A stretch of 48,592 bases of DNA from Bacillota bacterium (GTDB lineage: Bacteria; Bacillota_A; Clostridia; Christensenellales; Aristaeellaceae): the NCBI GenBank assembly GCA_023421735.1, contig JAEZSP010000040.1, positions 1 through 48,592 of the forward strand. Direction: 5' to 3'. Below are positions 41,418-48,592 of the stretch, one piece after another; position 1 is the stretch's first letter, and the number at the start of each line of letters is the position of its first letter. The notes below the pieces were generated by a model. That model made no database searches, had not been told where the DNA came from, and saw nothing but the letters and a program-made list of their open reading frames with translations. The position numbers and the translations under genes were made by a program.

Positions 41418-42392
41418 ATGACGATTAAATCTAATTATGCCGTAACGGCAATCGGCGCGTACACCCCCGCGCGCAAGCTGACCAACGCCGACCTCGAAAA
41501 GATGGTCGAGACGAACGACGAGTGGATCGTGAAGCGCACGGGCATTCGTGAGCGGTTTCTGGCAGCCGAAGATGAGTTCGCGAGCGATCTTGGCGTAAAG
41601 GCCGTGGAAAACATGCTCGCGTCGGGCGGCAGCATCGAGGGCGTCGATCTCGTGATCGCAACCTGTCTCGCCCCCGACCACATGACGCCCTCCGTCGCGG
41701 CGCTCATCGCCGGAAAATTCGGGCTCAGAACGGTTGGCACGTGGGATCTTCACGCCGCATGCTCAGGGTTTGCCTATGCGCTCACCACCGCTGCGTCCCT
41801 CCTCGCCACAGGCCAGGCGAAGAAGATTCTCCTCGTCGCAGCCGAGACCCTCAGCAAGGTCACGGACTACACCGATCGCGGCACCTGCATCCTCTTTGGC
41901 GATGCGGCGGTGGCGATGACCGTCGAACCCGGCGCGCAGGAGAAGCCCCTGTTCTCCATCTACGGCACCGACGGCGATCTGGCCGATAAGGTGTACCTCA
42001 ATCTCCTGTCGCCCACAGTCAACGGCACGCCCGCCGAGCGGCAGCATGTGATCGTGCAAAACGGTCAGGTGCTCTATACCTATGTCATGCGAACCATCTC
42101 AGAACACGCAGGACGGCTGCTCGCCGAAGCGGGACTGACGCCTAATGACGTCGATTGGTTCGTGCCGCACAGCGCAAACCTCCGAATGATCGACGCGCTG
42201 CGCGAGCGGATCGGCTTCCCGCGCGAAAAGGTGCTGACGAGCGTCGAAACCTACGGGAACACCTCGTCAGCATCCATCCCGCTCGCACTGTGGATCGCCC
42301 AGCAGGAAGGGAAACTCAAGCGCGGGGATAAAATCCTCATCTACGGTTTCGGCGGCGGACTGACCCATGCGGGTGCGATTTTTGAGTGGTGA
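41418..42392 (+). CDS. fabH: 3-oxoacyl-ACP synthase III (FabH)
   Basis: The 324-residue protein has the FabH catalytic triad: Cys at about 115 in DLHAACSGF, His at about 251 in FVPHSANLRMID and Asn at about 281 in ETYGNTSSAS, as well as the N-terminal NDEWIVKRTGIRER. It condenses acetyl-CoA or another starter with malonyl-ACP to begin fatty acid synthesis. The gene stands alone; no fabD, fabK or fabF genes are near, so it may be an extra paralogue with a special starter. The ATG at 41418 follows GGAAAGG. The predicted His-loop differs slightly from the E. coli form. Confidence 0.93.
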   Translation: MTIKSNYAVTAIGAYTPARKLTNADLEKMVETNDEWIVKRTGIRERFLAAEDEFASDLGVKAVENMLASGGSIEGVDLVIATCLAPDHMTPSVAALIAGKFGLRTVGTWDLHAACSGFAYALTTAASLLATGQAKKILLVAAETLSKVTDYTDRGTCILFGDAAVAMTVEPGAQEKPLFSIYGTDGDLADKVYLNLLSPTVNGTPAERQHVIVQNGQVLYTYVMRTISEHAGRLLAEAGLTPNDVDWFVPHSANLRMIDALRERIGFPREKVLTSVETYGNTSSASIPLALWIAQQEGKLKRGDKILIYGFGGGLTHAGAIFEW

Positions 42393-42449
42393 TCGGGCGC
42401 CCCGTCCTGTCGGGCAATCATCACCGCAGACGCGGGGGAGGAAACGCAA

Positions 42450-42929
42450 ATGAGTTTGTCATTCAGGCGCGCGGAAAAAACGGACGTCGCGCTGATTATG
42501 CAACTGATCCGGGAACTGGCCATCTACGAAAAGATGCTCGATCAGGTCATCGCGACGGAAGAAACCCTGTGCGAATGGCTGTTTGAAAAAAAGAGCGCGG
42601 AGGTGGTCTTCGCGGTCGAGGATGAAACCGAAGTCGGTTACGCGCTGTATTTTCACAACTTTTCGACGTTCGTGGGACGCGCGGGCATTTATCTCGAGGA
42701 TCTGTACGTCAAGCCCGCGTTTCGCGGACGCGGCTACGGCAAGGCGCTGTTGAAGCACCTCGCCCAAATCGCCCTCGCGCGCGGCTGCGGTCGGCTCGAA
42801 TGGGCGTGCCTCGATTGGAACAAGCCCAGCATCGCCTTTTACCTGTCGATGGGCGCGACGCCGATGGATGATTGGACGGTCTATCGCGTCTCGGGCAACG
42901 AATTGCGCGAATTGGCGGACGCGAAATAA
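42450..42929 (+). CDS. GNAT acetyltransferase, diamine/spermidine (SSAT)-like
   Basis: The 159-residue protein has a GNAT fold with the acetyl-CoA loop RGRGYGKALL (about 91-100) and the SSAT hallmarks AGIYLEDLYVKPAFRG and EWACLDWNKPSIAFYLSMGA. Eukaryotic SSAT and bacterial relatives acetylate diamines or related amines; the true acceptor here is unproven. The ATG at 42450 has GGGGGAGG upstream. It follows fabH by 57 bp and likely shares its promoter. A clear terminator comes after it. Confidence 0.85.
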   Translation: MSLSFRRAEKTDVALIMQLIRELAIYEKMLDQVIATEETLCEWLFEKKSAEVVFAVEDETEVGYALYFHNFSTFVGRAGIYLEDLYVKPAFRGRGYGKALLKHLAQIALARGCGRLEWACLDWNKPSIAFYLSMGATPMDDWTVYRVSGNELRELADAK

Positions 42930-42948
42930 ACGAAACGGGTTCCCCTTT

Positions 42949-42988
42949 CAAAGGGCGCGCAGGCAAGCCTGCCGGCGCCCCTTTTTTA
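42949..42988 (+). terminator. Rho-independent terminator after the acetyltransferase gene
   Basis: A long stem (AAAGGGCGC with GGCGCCCCTTT, inner GCAGGC/GCCTGC) is followed by a TTTTTT tract. The palindromic element begins directly after it. Confidence 0.8.
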
Positions 42989-42989
42989 A

Positions 42990-43147
42990 GGTGACACCGC
43001 ACAAATGAAGCGGTGCGATGGCGAGCGGATTTTTTGTCAGGTGCAATTGCGGAAATCGAAGGTGACTGGATGTCAATCGAGATTTTTGCAAGGAGCAGAT
43101 GGCGGAAAAGCAGCCGCCAGCGCGCTGCTGAATTGTGCGGTGTTGCC
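42990..43147. mobile_element. 158-bp element with 15-bp terminal inverted repeats (MITE-like)
   Basis: The ends GGTGACACCGCACAA (42990-43004) and TTGTGCGGTGTTGCC (43133-43147) are inverted repeats with 13 of 15 matches. No protein is encoded. The right 62 bp are repeated at 4511-4572 (48 of 62 positions identical by hand count), and that copy ends in the exact complement of the left terminus here. The inner part holds a stem AGCAGC/GCTGCT. The size and ends suit a miniature inverted-repeat element; transposition is inferred. Confidence 0.65.
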
Positions 43148-43160
43148 ATAACGGTTCCGG

Positions 43161-44420
43161 TCAACCCTCCCAGAATCGCGCGAGATCCGCAATCCGCTCG
43201 CGCGGCCTTAATATGCCCAGCGCGCCATCCCGCGCGCCGACCACCTTGGGGATCTGGCGACTGTTGTAGCGCGACCACATGCCAAGCGTGTACGCGCCCA
43301 CATCCGCAATGACGAGGAGATCGCCCTCCGCCAATTCCGGCAGGGGGATGTCGCGCGCGATGATGTCTCCCGCGAAGCACAGGGGCCCGGCGACGTTGTA
43401 TGTCTGAAGCGCGCCCGCCTTCGGGCTTCCGTTTGGGTCAAATGCATAGATCTCGTGATGCCAATCCATCGGATTATAGCACTTTCTCAGGAACATGTCC
43501 GCACCCAGGTGGATCATCGCCGTATGTACATCGCGGGTCTGTTTCACATATTCCACGCGGCTGACTGCCCAGGCGGCGTTGGCGTTCACATGGCGTCCGA
43601 ATTCGGTGATGACTTTGTATTTCTGAAACAGCCCGGGTACGCCCGCATCGATGGCCGCGCGGTACTCCTGTATCGAGATGGGCCGGACGTCCGCGTAATA
43701 GGAAACCGGCAGCCCGCCACCGATGTCGATCTCCTCGATCTTCCCCGGCACAAGCGCATTGATCTCTTCCGCCAGATCGGCAATCATCTTGATCCCGTCC
43801 ACCAAGAGCGACATTTCGCAACCCTGCGAGCCGACGTGGAGGTGAAGCCGCCTGAGCCACGCATGACGCAGAAAGCGCGCGATGATCTCATCCCGAAATT
43901 CGGTGATCGGCACGCCGAACTTCGAATATTGACCCGCGACGCTCGTCGCGGCGATGGCGCCGGAACGCAGCTGCGGGTTCACGCGCAGTCCCACAGGCGG
44001 CGCGGCGTCCTTGACAAGACGCGCGATGCGATCGAGCTCGCCCATCGAATCCGCGTTCAGACGCACCCCCTTTTCGAGCGCGACGGAGATTTCCTCCGCC
44101 GTCTTAATCGGACTATCAAACACCACCTTCTCCGGCGCAAATCCGGCGCGCAGCCCGATCATGAGCTCCGGCAGCGAAGCGACCTCAAGCCCGGTTCCCA
44201 GAGAACGCAGAAATTCCAACACCCGGAAAAGTGGATTCGCCTTCATCGCCACCGCGTGCAACGTTCCCGCCGGGAAAGCGGCCTGCACCGCCTCCACCCG
44301 CGCGCGCAGATCGTCCAAGTCATAGTAAATGAGCGCCGTATCATCCGGTTCAAACAACCCGTCCGCACGCATGCGCGCGATTGCGCGCCCTATTTCCTCC
44401 CGTGAGTCTCTGGTTTTCAT
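43161..44420 (-). CDS. PLP-dependent LysA-like decarboxylase (alanine-racemase fold)
   Basis: The 419-residue protein is a fold-III PLP enzyme of the LysA/ornithine-decarboxylase group: PLP Lys in VAMKANP (about 59), HLHVGSQ, the phosphate-binding DIGGGLP, and a C-terminal part with GPLCFAGD and YNSRQIP. Canonical diaminopimelate decarboxylase has EPGR and CESxD; here TEFGR and CFAGD stand instead, so it is probably not LysA itself. It resembles Y4yA-type enzymes of unknown substrate. I chose the ATG at 44420 with AGGGG upstream; the longer frame has no ribosome site. It follows the Cys-rich gene by 85 bp. Confidence 0.8.
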   Translation of the reverse strand: MKTRDSREEIGRAIARMRADGLFEPDDTALIYYDLDDLRARVEAVQAAFPAGTLHAVAMKANPLFRVLEFLRSLGTGLEVASLPELMIGLRAGFAPEKVVFDSPIKTAEEISVALEKGVRLNADSMGELDRIARLVKDAAPPVGLRVNPQLRSGAIAATSVAGQYSKFGVPITEFRDEIIARFLRHAWLRRLHLHVGSQGCEMSLLVDGIKMIADLAEEINALVPGKIEEIDIGGGLPVSYYADVRPISIQEYRAAIDAGVPGLFQKYKVITEFGRHVNANAAWAVSRVEYVKQTRDVHTAMIHLGADMFLRKCYNPMDWHHEIYAFDPNGSPKAGALQTYNVAGPLCFAGDIIARDIPLPELAEGDLLVIADVGAYTLGMWSRYNSRQIPKVVGARDGALGILRPRERIADLARFWEG

Positions 44421-44505
44421 GATTTTCCCCTGTTGTTCGGGAAACGCAATGGCCTGCCCCGAACAAATCCGGAAGCAGGCCCTCGTCACCCTTGGCGACG
44501 GCACG

Positions 44506-44724
44506 TTAGCCCTTGATATATTTTGCGCTGAATTCTGCTGAAATTTCCGCGATCTCCTTTTCACCCTCGATGTACGGGCGGTACATCTCGAATGCGTCGC
44601 CCGCGCCGAACACCCCGCAGCCCGAGCAATTTTCACAGCCCCCGCCCGAACAAGACGTCAGCGCGTCCATAATCAGCGCCTCGCGCTCCTCGCGCGTGGT
44701 GTCCTTGATGAGAATACTCTTCAT
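44506..44724 (-). CDS. Small Cys-rich protein of unknown function (72 aa)
   Basis: The 72-residue protein starts MKSILIKDTTREEREALIMD and has a compact cluster CSGGGCENCSGCG (about 25-37) with four Cys, then a helical tail ending in FSAKYIKG. Such a CX4CX2CX2C cluster could bind metal or an iron-sulfur cluster. I recall similar small proteins in other clostridia, without a known role. It lies between the sulfatase maturase and the LysA-like gene, but has its own promoter at 44754-44781. Being a substrate of the radical SAM enzyme is possible but not supported by a leader-core layout. Confidence 0.75.
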   Translation of the reverse strand: MKSILIKDTTREEREALIMDALTSCSGGGCENCSGCGVFGAGDAFEMYRPYIEGEKEIAEISAEFSAKYIKG

Positions 44725-44753
44725 GGGAAAGCCCCCCGGTCATTGATACGCCT

Positions 44754-44781
44754 AATATAACCGATTTTCGCGGCGTCTCAA
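44754..44781 (-). promoter_or_regulatory. Promoter of the Cys-rich protein gene
   Basis: On the minus strand TTGAGA (44776-44781), a 16-bp spacer and TATATT (44754-44759) lie 29 bp upstream of the ATG at 44724. The gene can therefore be expressed apart from the sulfatase genes. Confidence 0.55.
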
Positions 44782-44835
44782 ACCGCCCAAGAAACTTTTC
44801 ACATCATCTTCGACAAAGCGGCGCGTGCGTTCACG

Positions 44836-45966
44836 CTACCCTCTCTCCATATCTCCTCTCGCCATGAGCGCCCGGGCAATCGCCGAGAGCCCCGGCAGCG
44901 CGTGCGCAAAAAACATTTTGTAGGATTCGCAAAAATACGTGCGCCCGAGTGCCGCGCCCGTCTCCCGGTGCCGTCGACAGCCGCCCCGGCAGATGTTCAG
45001 GTATTCGCATGCCCCGCACGCGGGGTCGAGCGGTTCAGATGCCTCGATAAACCCGATCTCCGCGCGCCGCCGGTCGATTTGCGGAAAGTCCTCCTCATTC
45101 AAGTTCCCCAGACGCATGTCGTCGAGCACGTAGAAATCGCAGGGATACACCGATCCGTCCGCTTCCACGACGTACTGCATGCCGCACACGCCGCGCAGAT
45201 TGCAGGATTCCGGCGGGTAGCCCATGAGCATCTGGACATAATTGTCAAAATCACGGATGGACGGCGCTTCCCCAGCCTCGATATCCGCATACCACAGGTC
45301 AAAAAGATCGCATAGGAATTGTCCGTATGCCTGCGGCGTCAGCGAATAATCGTGCCCGCCAAACGGCTCGCCCAGCGGGTCGAGGCACGGAATGAACTGC
45401 AAATATCCGAATCCGCGCTTCTTGAAAAACCTGTACGCCGCACGGATGCGCCGCGCGAGCCGCAGCGTCACGACCGTCAGAATATTGTATTCCACCTTGT
45501 ATCGGTCAAAGAGGTCGGCGGTCTGCATGACCCGCGCAAACGTGCCCTCGCGCTTCGCGTCCAGCCGGTTTTCGTCGTGCACATCCATGATGCCGTCGAT
45601 GGACAACCCGACCAGAAACCGATTGTCGTGAAAAAACCGCGCCCAGGCATCGTCCAAATGAACGCCGTTTGTCTGGATGGCGTTATGAACCGCAAGCCGC
45701 TTTTTGTTGTGCCGTTTTTGCATCTCTACGGTTTCACGGAAAAAATCAAGCCCCGCGAGCGTCGGCTCGCCGCCCTGATAGGCGATCGTAATCTCGCGAT
45801 CGGCAGCCGCGAGCGCCTTTTTCAGCACGTTTTCGATCGTTTCCCCGGTCATGATCCCGTATGAATCGATCTCCCGATTCTCCGCCACGTCGTGGTAAAA
45901 GCAGTAACGGCACCTGAGGTTGCAAAGCCCGGATGCGGGCTTGATGAGAAGACTCAAAGGAGGCAT
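44836..45966 (-). CDS. Anaerobic sulfatase-maturating enzyme (radical SAM, SPASM)
   Basis: The 376-residue protein has the radical SAM motif CNLRCRYC (Cys 15, 19 and 22), QGGEPTLAG, QTNGVHLD and SIDG strands, and a SPASM domain with Cys-rich segments CNLRGVCGMQ, YPCDFYV and CGACEYLNICRGGC. This is the anSME family, which oxidises a Cys or Ser of sulfatases to formylglycine under anaerobic conditions. The ATG at 45966 lies 15 bp after the sulfatase stop codon, so the enzyme is made with its probable substrate. Length is typical for the family. Confidence 0.93.
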   Translation of the reverse strand: MPPLSLLIKPASGLCNLRCRYCFYHDVAENREIDSYGIMTGETIENVLKKALAAADREITIAYQGGEPTLAGLDFFRETVEMQKRHNKKRLAVHNAIQTNGVHLDDAWARFFHDNRFLVGLSIDGIMDVHDENRLDAKREGTFARVMQTADLFDRYKVEYNILTVVTLRLARRIRAAYRFFKKRGFGYLQFIPCLDPLGEPFGGHDYSLTPQAYGQFLCDLFDLWYADIEAGEAPSIRDFDNYVQMLMGYPPESCNLRGVCGMQYVVEADGSVYPCDFYVLDDMRLGNLNEEDFPQIDRRRAEIGFIEASEPLDPACGACEYLNICRGGCRRHRETGAALGRTYFCESYKMFFAHALPGLSAIARALMARGDMERG

Positions 45967-45981
45967 TCTTTGGTCCCCCCG

Positions 45982-47442
45982 TCACATGTTTTTCTCGGGC
46001 GGATAGCGCCGGAGCATTTCTTCCGCGCCGTCGGCGCGCCCGGTTTCCCGCAGCCGCTGGGCATACCGGAGAATGTGCCCCCGGCTGTGAAGCGGACCGC
46101 CCTCGCGCAGAACCGTCTCCATGGGATCGATGCCGTCCGCAACGCCGGCCATCATTTCTGCGTGCCAGTCAAGCAGCGTGCGCGCGCACAGGCCCGCAAT
46201 TTCCGGGTGATCCTCGATGACATTGTATTTTTCATGCGGATCGTTTTTGACGTTGAAGAGCATCTCCTCGTCGAAGAGGTGCAATCCGCCGTGATAGGTC
46301 CGCATGTACAGCCAATCGCCCATGCGTACGGAGCGCTGGCAAACGTGCGCCATTTGGGAGAGCACGAGATATTCCCTGCCGCAATCCGTACCCGCAAGAA
46401 GCGACGGCGCATAGCTCACGCCGTCCCATCGCGCGGCGGGCGCGACGGAAAGAAGCTCCGCCATCGTCGGAAGAAGATCGATGTTATAGTGAAGCCCCGC
46501 AATCTCGCGCGGTGCGACGCCCGGCCACTTGATGATCATCGGGATGCGCGTCGTCAGTTCGTCCGCGAGCGCGTGCTCGGCGTACAGGCCCAGTTCGCCC
46601 AGATCCTCGCCGTGATCCGATGTGATGATAATCGCCGTGTCGTCGTAAACACCCTTTTCCTTGAGCGTCCGGACGATCTCGCCGATGGCGGAATCAAGGT
46701 ATGCGATGCCGCAATCGTACCCGTCAAAGAGCCTTCGAAGCTCTTCCTTTTTCTTCAGTTCGCCCGGATGACGCGGGTAGGCGGGATTCTGCCTGCTGTC
46801 GTACATGCCGATTTCGCGCACACAGTGGGGGCCAACGTGCTGAAGGTGCGTCTCAAACGTCTGATCGTCGATCCAGTCCGGGTACGGCTCGTCTGCGAAG
46901 GGATTTCCGAATGCCTCCGGCGCGCGGTAGGGCGTGTGCGCGTCCCAGAGGTTCAAATGGAGCATCCAGTTGTCCCCCTCGGCATTGCGGGCGAGCCAGT
47001 CGCGTGCGACGGGCATGACCTCCTCGGCGGATTCCATGCCGCCCTTGCCGGTGTTATACATCTCGTTGAGTCCCGAAAGGAACCACAGCGATGTGTGCCG
47101 CTCGGCAAACGGAGTGATGGACGCGGTGTGATACCCCGCCTTGCGGAAGATGTTAAAAAAACTATCCGATAAGACCGGATCGCGGAAGTCGCGCGGTCGA
47201 CCGGTCAATTTCAAGTCGCCCGCCGTACCGCCGTGCCCAACCGCGCCGTTTTTGATGCCGAAAAGACCCGTCGTCAGCGCCGCACGCGAGGGCAGACACG
47301 GGGCGTCCGAACAATGATAGTGCGTAAACCGCGCACCCTCTCGGGCGATGGCATCGATATTGGGAGATGTGTTCCGACAATAGCCGTAGCAACCCAGATG
47401 ATCTGGGCGAAGCGTATCGAGGTCGAGGATCAAAATGCGCAT
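45982..47442 (-). CDS. Cys-type sulfatase (arylsulfatase family)
   Basis: The 486-residue protein is an S1-type sulfatase. It has the metal Asp residues in LILDLDTLRPDHLGCYGY, the formylglycine motif CLPSR at 49-53 (Cys at 49), and later TSDHGEDLGE with the remaining metal ligands. The anSME encoded next converts Cys 49 to formylglycine. There is no signal peptide, so it acts in the cytoplasm, probably on a sulfated sugar after import. The ATG at 47442 follows GGGAGG. The start in a longer frame at 47469 lacks support. Sulfated glycans such as mucin or marine-type polysaccharides could be the source. Confidence 0.94.
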   Translation of the reverse strand: MRILILDLDTLRPDHLGCYGYCRNTSPNIDAIAREGARFTHYHCSDAPCLPSRAALTTGLFGIKNGAVGHGGTAGDLKLTGRPRDFRDPVLSDSFFNIFRKAGYHTASITPFAERHTSLWFLSGLNEMYNTGKGGMESAEEVMPVARDWLARNAEGDNWMLHLNLWDAHTPYRAPEAFGNPFADEPYPDWIDDQTFETHLQHVGPHCVREIGMYDSRQNPAYPRHPGELKKKEELRRLFDGYDCGIAYLDSAIGEIVRTLKEKGVYDDTAIIITSDHGEDLGELGLYAEHALADELTTRIPMIIKWPGVAPREIAGLHYNIDLLPTMAELLSVAPAARWDGVSYAPSLLAGTDCGREYLVLSQMAHVCQRSVRMGDWLYMRTYHGGLHLFDEEMLFNVKNDPHEKYNVIEDHPEIAGLCARTLLDWHAEMMAGVADGIDPMETVLREGGPLHSRGHILRYAQRLRETGRADGAEEMLRRYPPEKNM

Positions 47443-47471
47443 GGATAAGCCTCCCTTGCTTTCTTGCATTG

Positions 47472-47480
47472 ATTATAGCA
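47472..47480 (-). promoter_or_regulatory. Extended -10 promoter of the sulfatase operon
   Basis: TGCTATAAT on the minus strand is a perfect extended -10 (TGnTATAAT), about 30 bp before the sulfatase start. No good -35 lies at the expected place, as is common for extended -10 promoters. Confidence 0.5.
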
Positions 47481-47520
47481 CACAAGGGCGGGAATGCGCA
47501 CGGAATTGCTCAAAATGATG

Positions 47521-48453
47521 TTATAAGATGTCCCGCACCATGAGCCCGGCCTTGAAAAGAATCGCGTCGCTCAGATCCAACGGGTCAAGCCCGGTGAGCG
47601 CCTTGATCTTTTTCAGCTGGTTGGCGACGGTATTGCGATGCACGCCGCGATGTTCCGCGATCTTTAAAAGATTGCCGCTGAAGGCGACATAGGCCTCCAG
47701 CATCGCCGTCAGTTCCGATCCGTTCTCGCGGTCATGCGTCTCGAGCGGGGCGACCGTCTCTGCGTAAAAGCCATGCAAAACATCCTCATCCTCCACCGCG
47801 CAAAGGAGCTTATAGAGTCCGAGCGCATCATAGCGCAAAATGGATTCTCCCCGCGCCCGCGCCACGCGCATCGCATATACCGCCCGTGCAAGGTTCGGCT
47901 CCTGGTTGAGGATGCCGTCCCGCGCGAGGCTCAGGCCGATCGCAAACCGCTCACCCGGAAAACGCGCGGCAAGCCCGCGCAAAAAGCGCTCGACTTCCTC
48001 GGGCGAATAATCCAAAAGAACGCATGCGAGGGCGCCTTCGTGCGGAAACGCCAGAAACGGCGCGCGAATGCCCCGCGCCGCGGCTTCCGCCGCGTGTACA
48101 AGCGCACGTCCGTCCGCATGCGCCGCTGCGCAGGCAAACTGATATTTCCCATCCGGTCGAAATCCCCGGCGCGCGAGCCGCGCCGCCGCCTCTCCGGCCT
48201 CCCCCGGATGAAACAGCAGCGTCTGAAAAAGCGCCGCCGCGTCCTTCTCCGCGTTCTCGCTGCGCACGACGCGATGACAAAAGTCGCGCGTCATATCCGC
48301 GATGGGCGTCTCGGGCGGAATGCTGAAAAGCGGCATGCGATGCGCGTCGCAAAACGCAATCAGATTGGGCGGCAGCGCCGCAACGCGCCCGCCCACCGTG
48401 ACGACCAGCGCGCTCGCCTTCTTCTCCTGCAACACGCGCGCGAGATCCAACAA
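47521..48453 (-). CDS. PucR-family transcriptional regulator, N-terminus missing
   Basis: The 310 residues visible start inside the N-terminal PucR domain (DLARVLQEKKASALVVTVGGRV, here the first readable part), continue through the middle domain, and end in the PucR C-terminal helix-turn-helix (about 250-305; FSGNLLKIAEHRGVHRNTVANQLKKIKALTG). A complete member has some 60 to 80 more residues at the N-terminus. Reading further upstream meets an in-frame stop at about 48473, and the sequence there no longer resembles the family, so the gene looks broken, or it joins foreign DNA. The annotated start is only the first in-frame TTG. It could control the sulfatase genes 78 bp downstream. Confidence 0.75.
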   Translation of the reverse strand: MLDLARVLQEKKASALVVTVGGRVAALPPNLIAFCDAHRMPLFSIPPETPIADMTRDFCHRVVRSENAEKDAAALFQTLLFHPGEAGEAAARLARRGFRPDGKYQFACAAAHADGRALVHAAEAAARGIRAPFLAFPHEGALACVLLDYSPEEVERFLRGLAARFPGERFAIGLSLARDGILNQEPNLARAVYAMRVARARGESILRYDALGLYKLLCAVEDEDVLHGFYAETVAPLETHDRENGSELTAMLEAYVAFSGNLLKIAEHRGVHRNTVANQLKKIKALTGLDPLDLSDAILFKAGLMVRDIL

Positions 48454-48462
48454 TCCCTCCGC

Positions 48463-48592
48463 ACCCCAATGTCATCAACTTAAGCTTAGAAAGGTCTGCG
48501 AACGTCGGTGGCGCGATGATCGGTACGGCCGGGACTTCTGGGGAATGATCTGTTGGGACGAACAGGGCAAACAGCACGAATCAGCTGGTTCG
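48463..48592. other. Unassigned 130 bp at the window end, possible mobile-element edge
   Basis: The sequence beyond the broken PucR gene shows no family match that I recognise. One minus-strand frame stays open for about 45 codons (VPTDHSPEVPAVPIIAPPTF) but gives no known domain. The abrupt loss of PucR similarity and the position at the end of the window suit the edge of an insertion sequence where an assembly stopped. This is inference. Confidence 0.35.

Noticed and set aside
43161..44420. Diaminopimelate decarboxylase lysA
   Set aside because: The EPGR and CESxD motifs are changed and the neighbours are not lysine genes, so a specific symbol is not justified.
44506..44724. RiPP precursor of the SCIFF type beside a radical SAM enzyme
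   Set aside because: The Cys spacing, length and lack of a leader/core split do not fit SCIFF, and the radical SAM enzyme is best explained as maturase of the adjacent Cys-type sulfatase.
45892..47172. A 426-codon plus-strand frame over the sulfatase gene
   Set aside because: Antisense to a sulfatase with all active-site motifs; no domain in the plus frame.

Overview
The window looks like GC-rich chromosomal DNA (roughly 60% by eye) from an anaerobic, endospore-forming clostridial Firmicute, probably an uncultured gut lineage such as Christensenellales; the order-level guess is inference. The spore-former call rests on a SpoIIID homologue next to an MreB/Mbl gene, an order also found in Bacillus subtilis. 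Anaerobiosis is suggested by an anaerobic-type radical SAM sulfatase maturase beside a Cys-type sulfatase. The two ends fall in a tRNA gene and in a broken regulator gene, which would fit the ends of an assembly contig.

Layout. 1-3.7 kb (minus): a truncated tRNA-Thr with a strong promoter, a membrane-anchored peptidoglycan-binding protein, and spoIIID - mbl-like - YgjP-type metalloprotease. 3.9-6.2 kb: a P-loop kinase (plus) and a DUF5060/DUF4038 glycosidase (minus). 6.3-10.1 kb (minus): an operon of two CobW-family metal GTPases followed by argS. 10.2-15.4 kb: a 61-residue conserved protein, a hotdog thioesterase, an amidohydrolase/YcxB-like pair, and an ECF sigma factor coupled to a VWA membrane protein.

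15.6-24.6 kb (plus): a complete sugar sensing and uptake locus: binding lipoprotein, YesM-type histidine kinase, YesN-type regulator, then a transporter in the ytfQ-ytfR-ytfT-yjfF order. 24.9-28.7 kb (minus): an mglBAC-type galactoside transporter. Diverging from it at 28.9-34.1 kb (plus) is a second sensor operon: regulator, kinase, a membrane-anchored binding-protein relative and an MglB-like protein. 34.2-38.0 kb: a GPH-family sugar carrier, a CehA-like PHP hydrolase and an amidase.

38.0-41.3 kb (minus): a ydjGHI-like envelope module without a pspA gene in view. 41.4-42.9 kb (plus): fabH and a diamine-type acetyltransferase. 43.2-48.5 kb (minus): a PucR-family regulator missing its N-terminus, sulfatase, its maturase, a small Cys-rich protein and a LysA-like decarboxylase.

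The theme is glycan foraging: two binding-protein/kinase sensors plausibly read external sugars and control ABC importers, while the glycosidase and sulfatase prepare substrates. Less expected structures are two short palindromic, apparently non-coding elements (24.8 kb; 43.0 kb with a partial relative at 4.5 kb), a CobW-DUF1980 fusion, and an ECF/VWA pair with anti-sigma-like topology. I found no CRISPR array, rRNA, prophage or complete insertion sequence.
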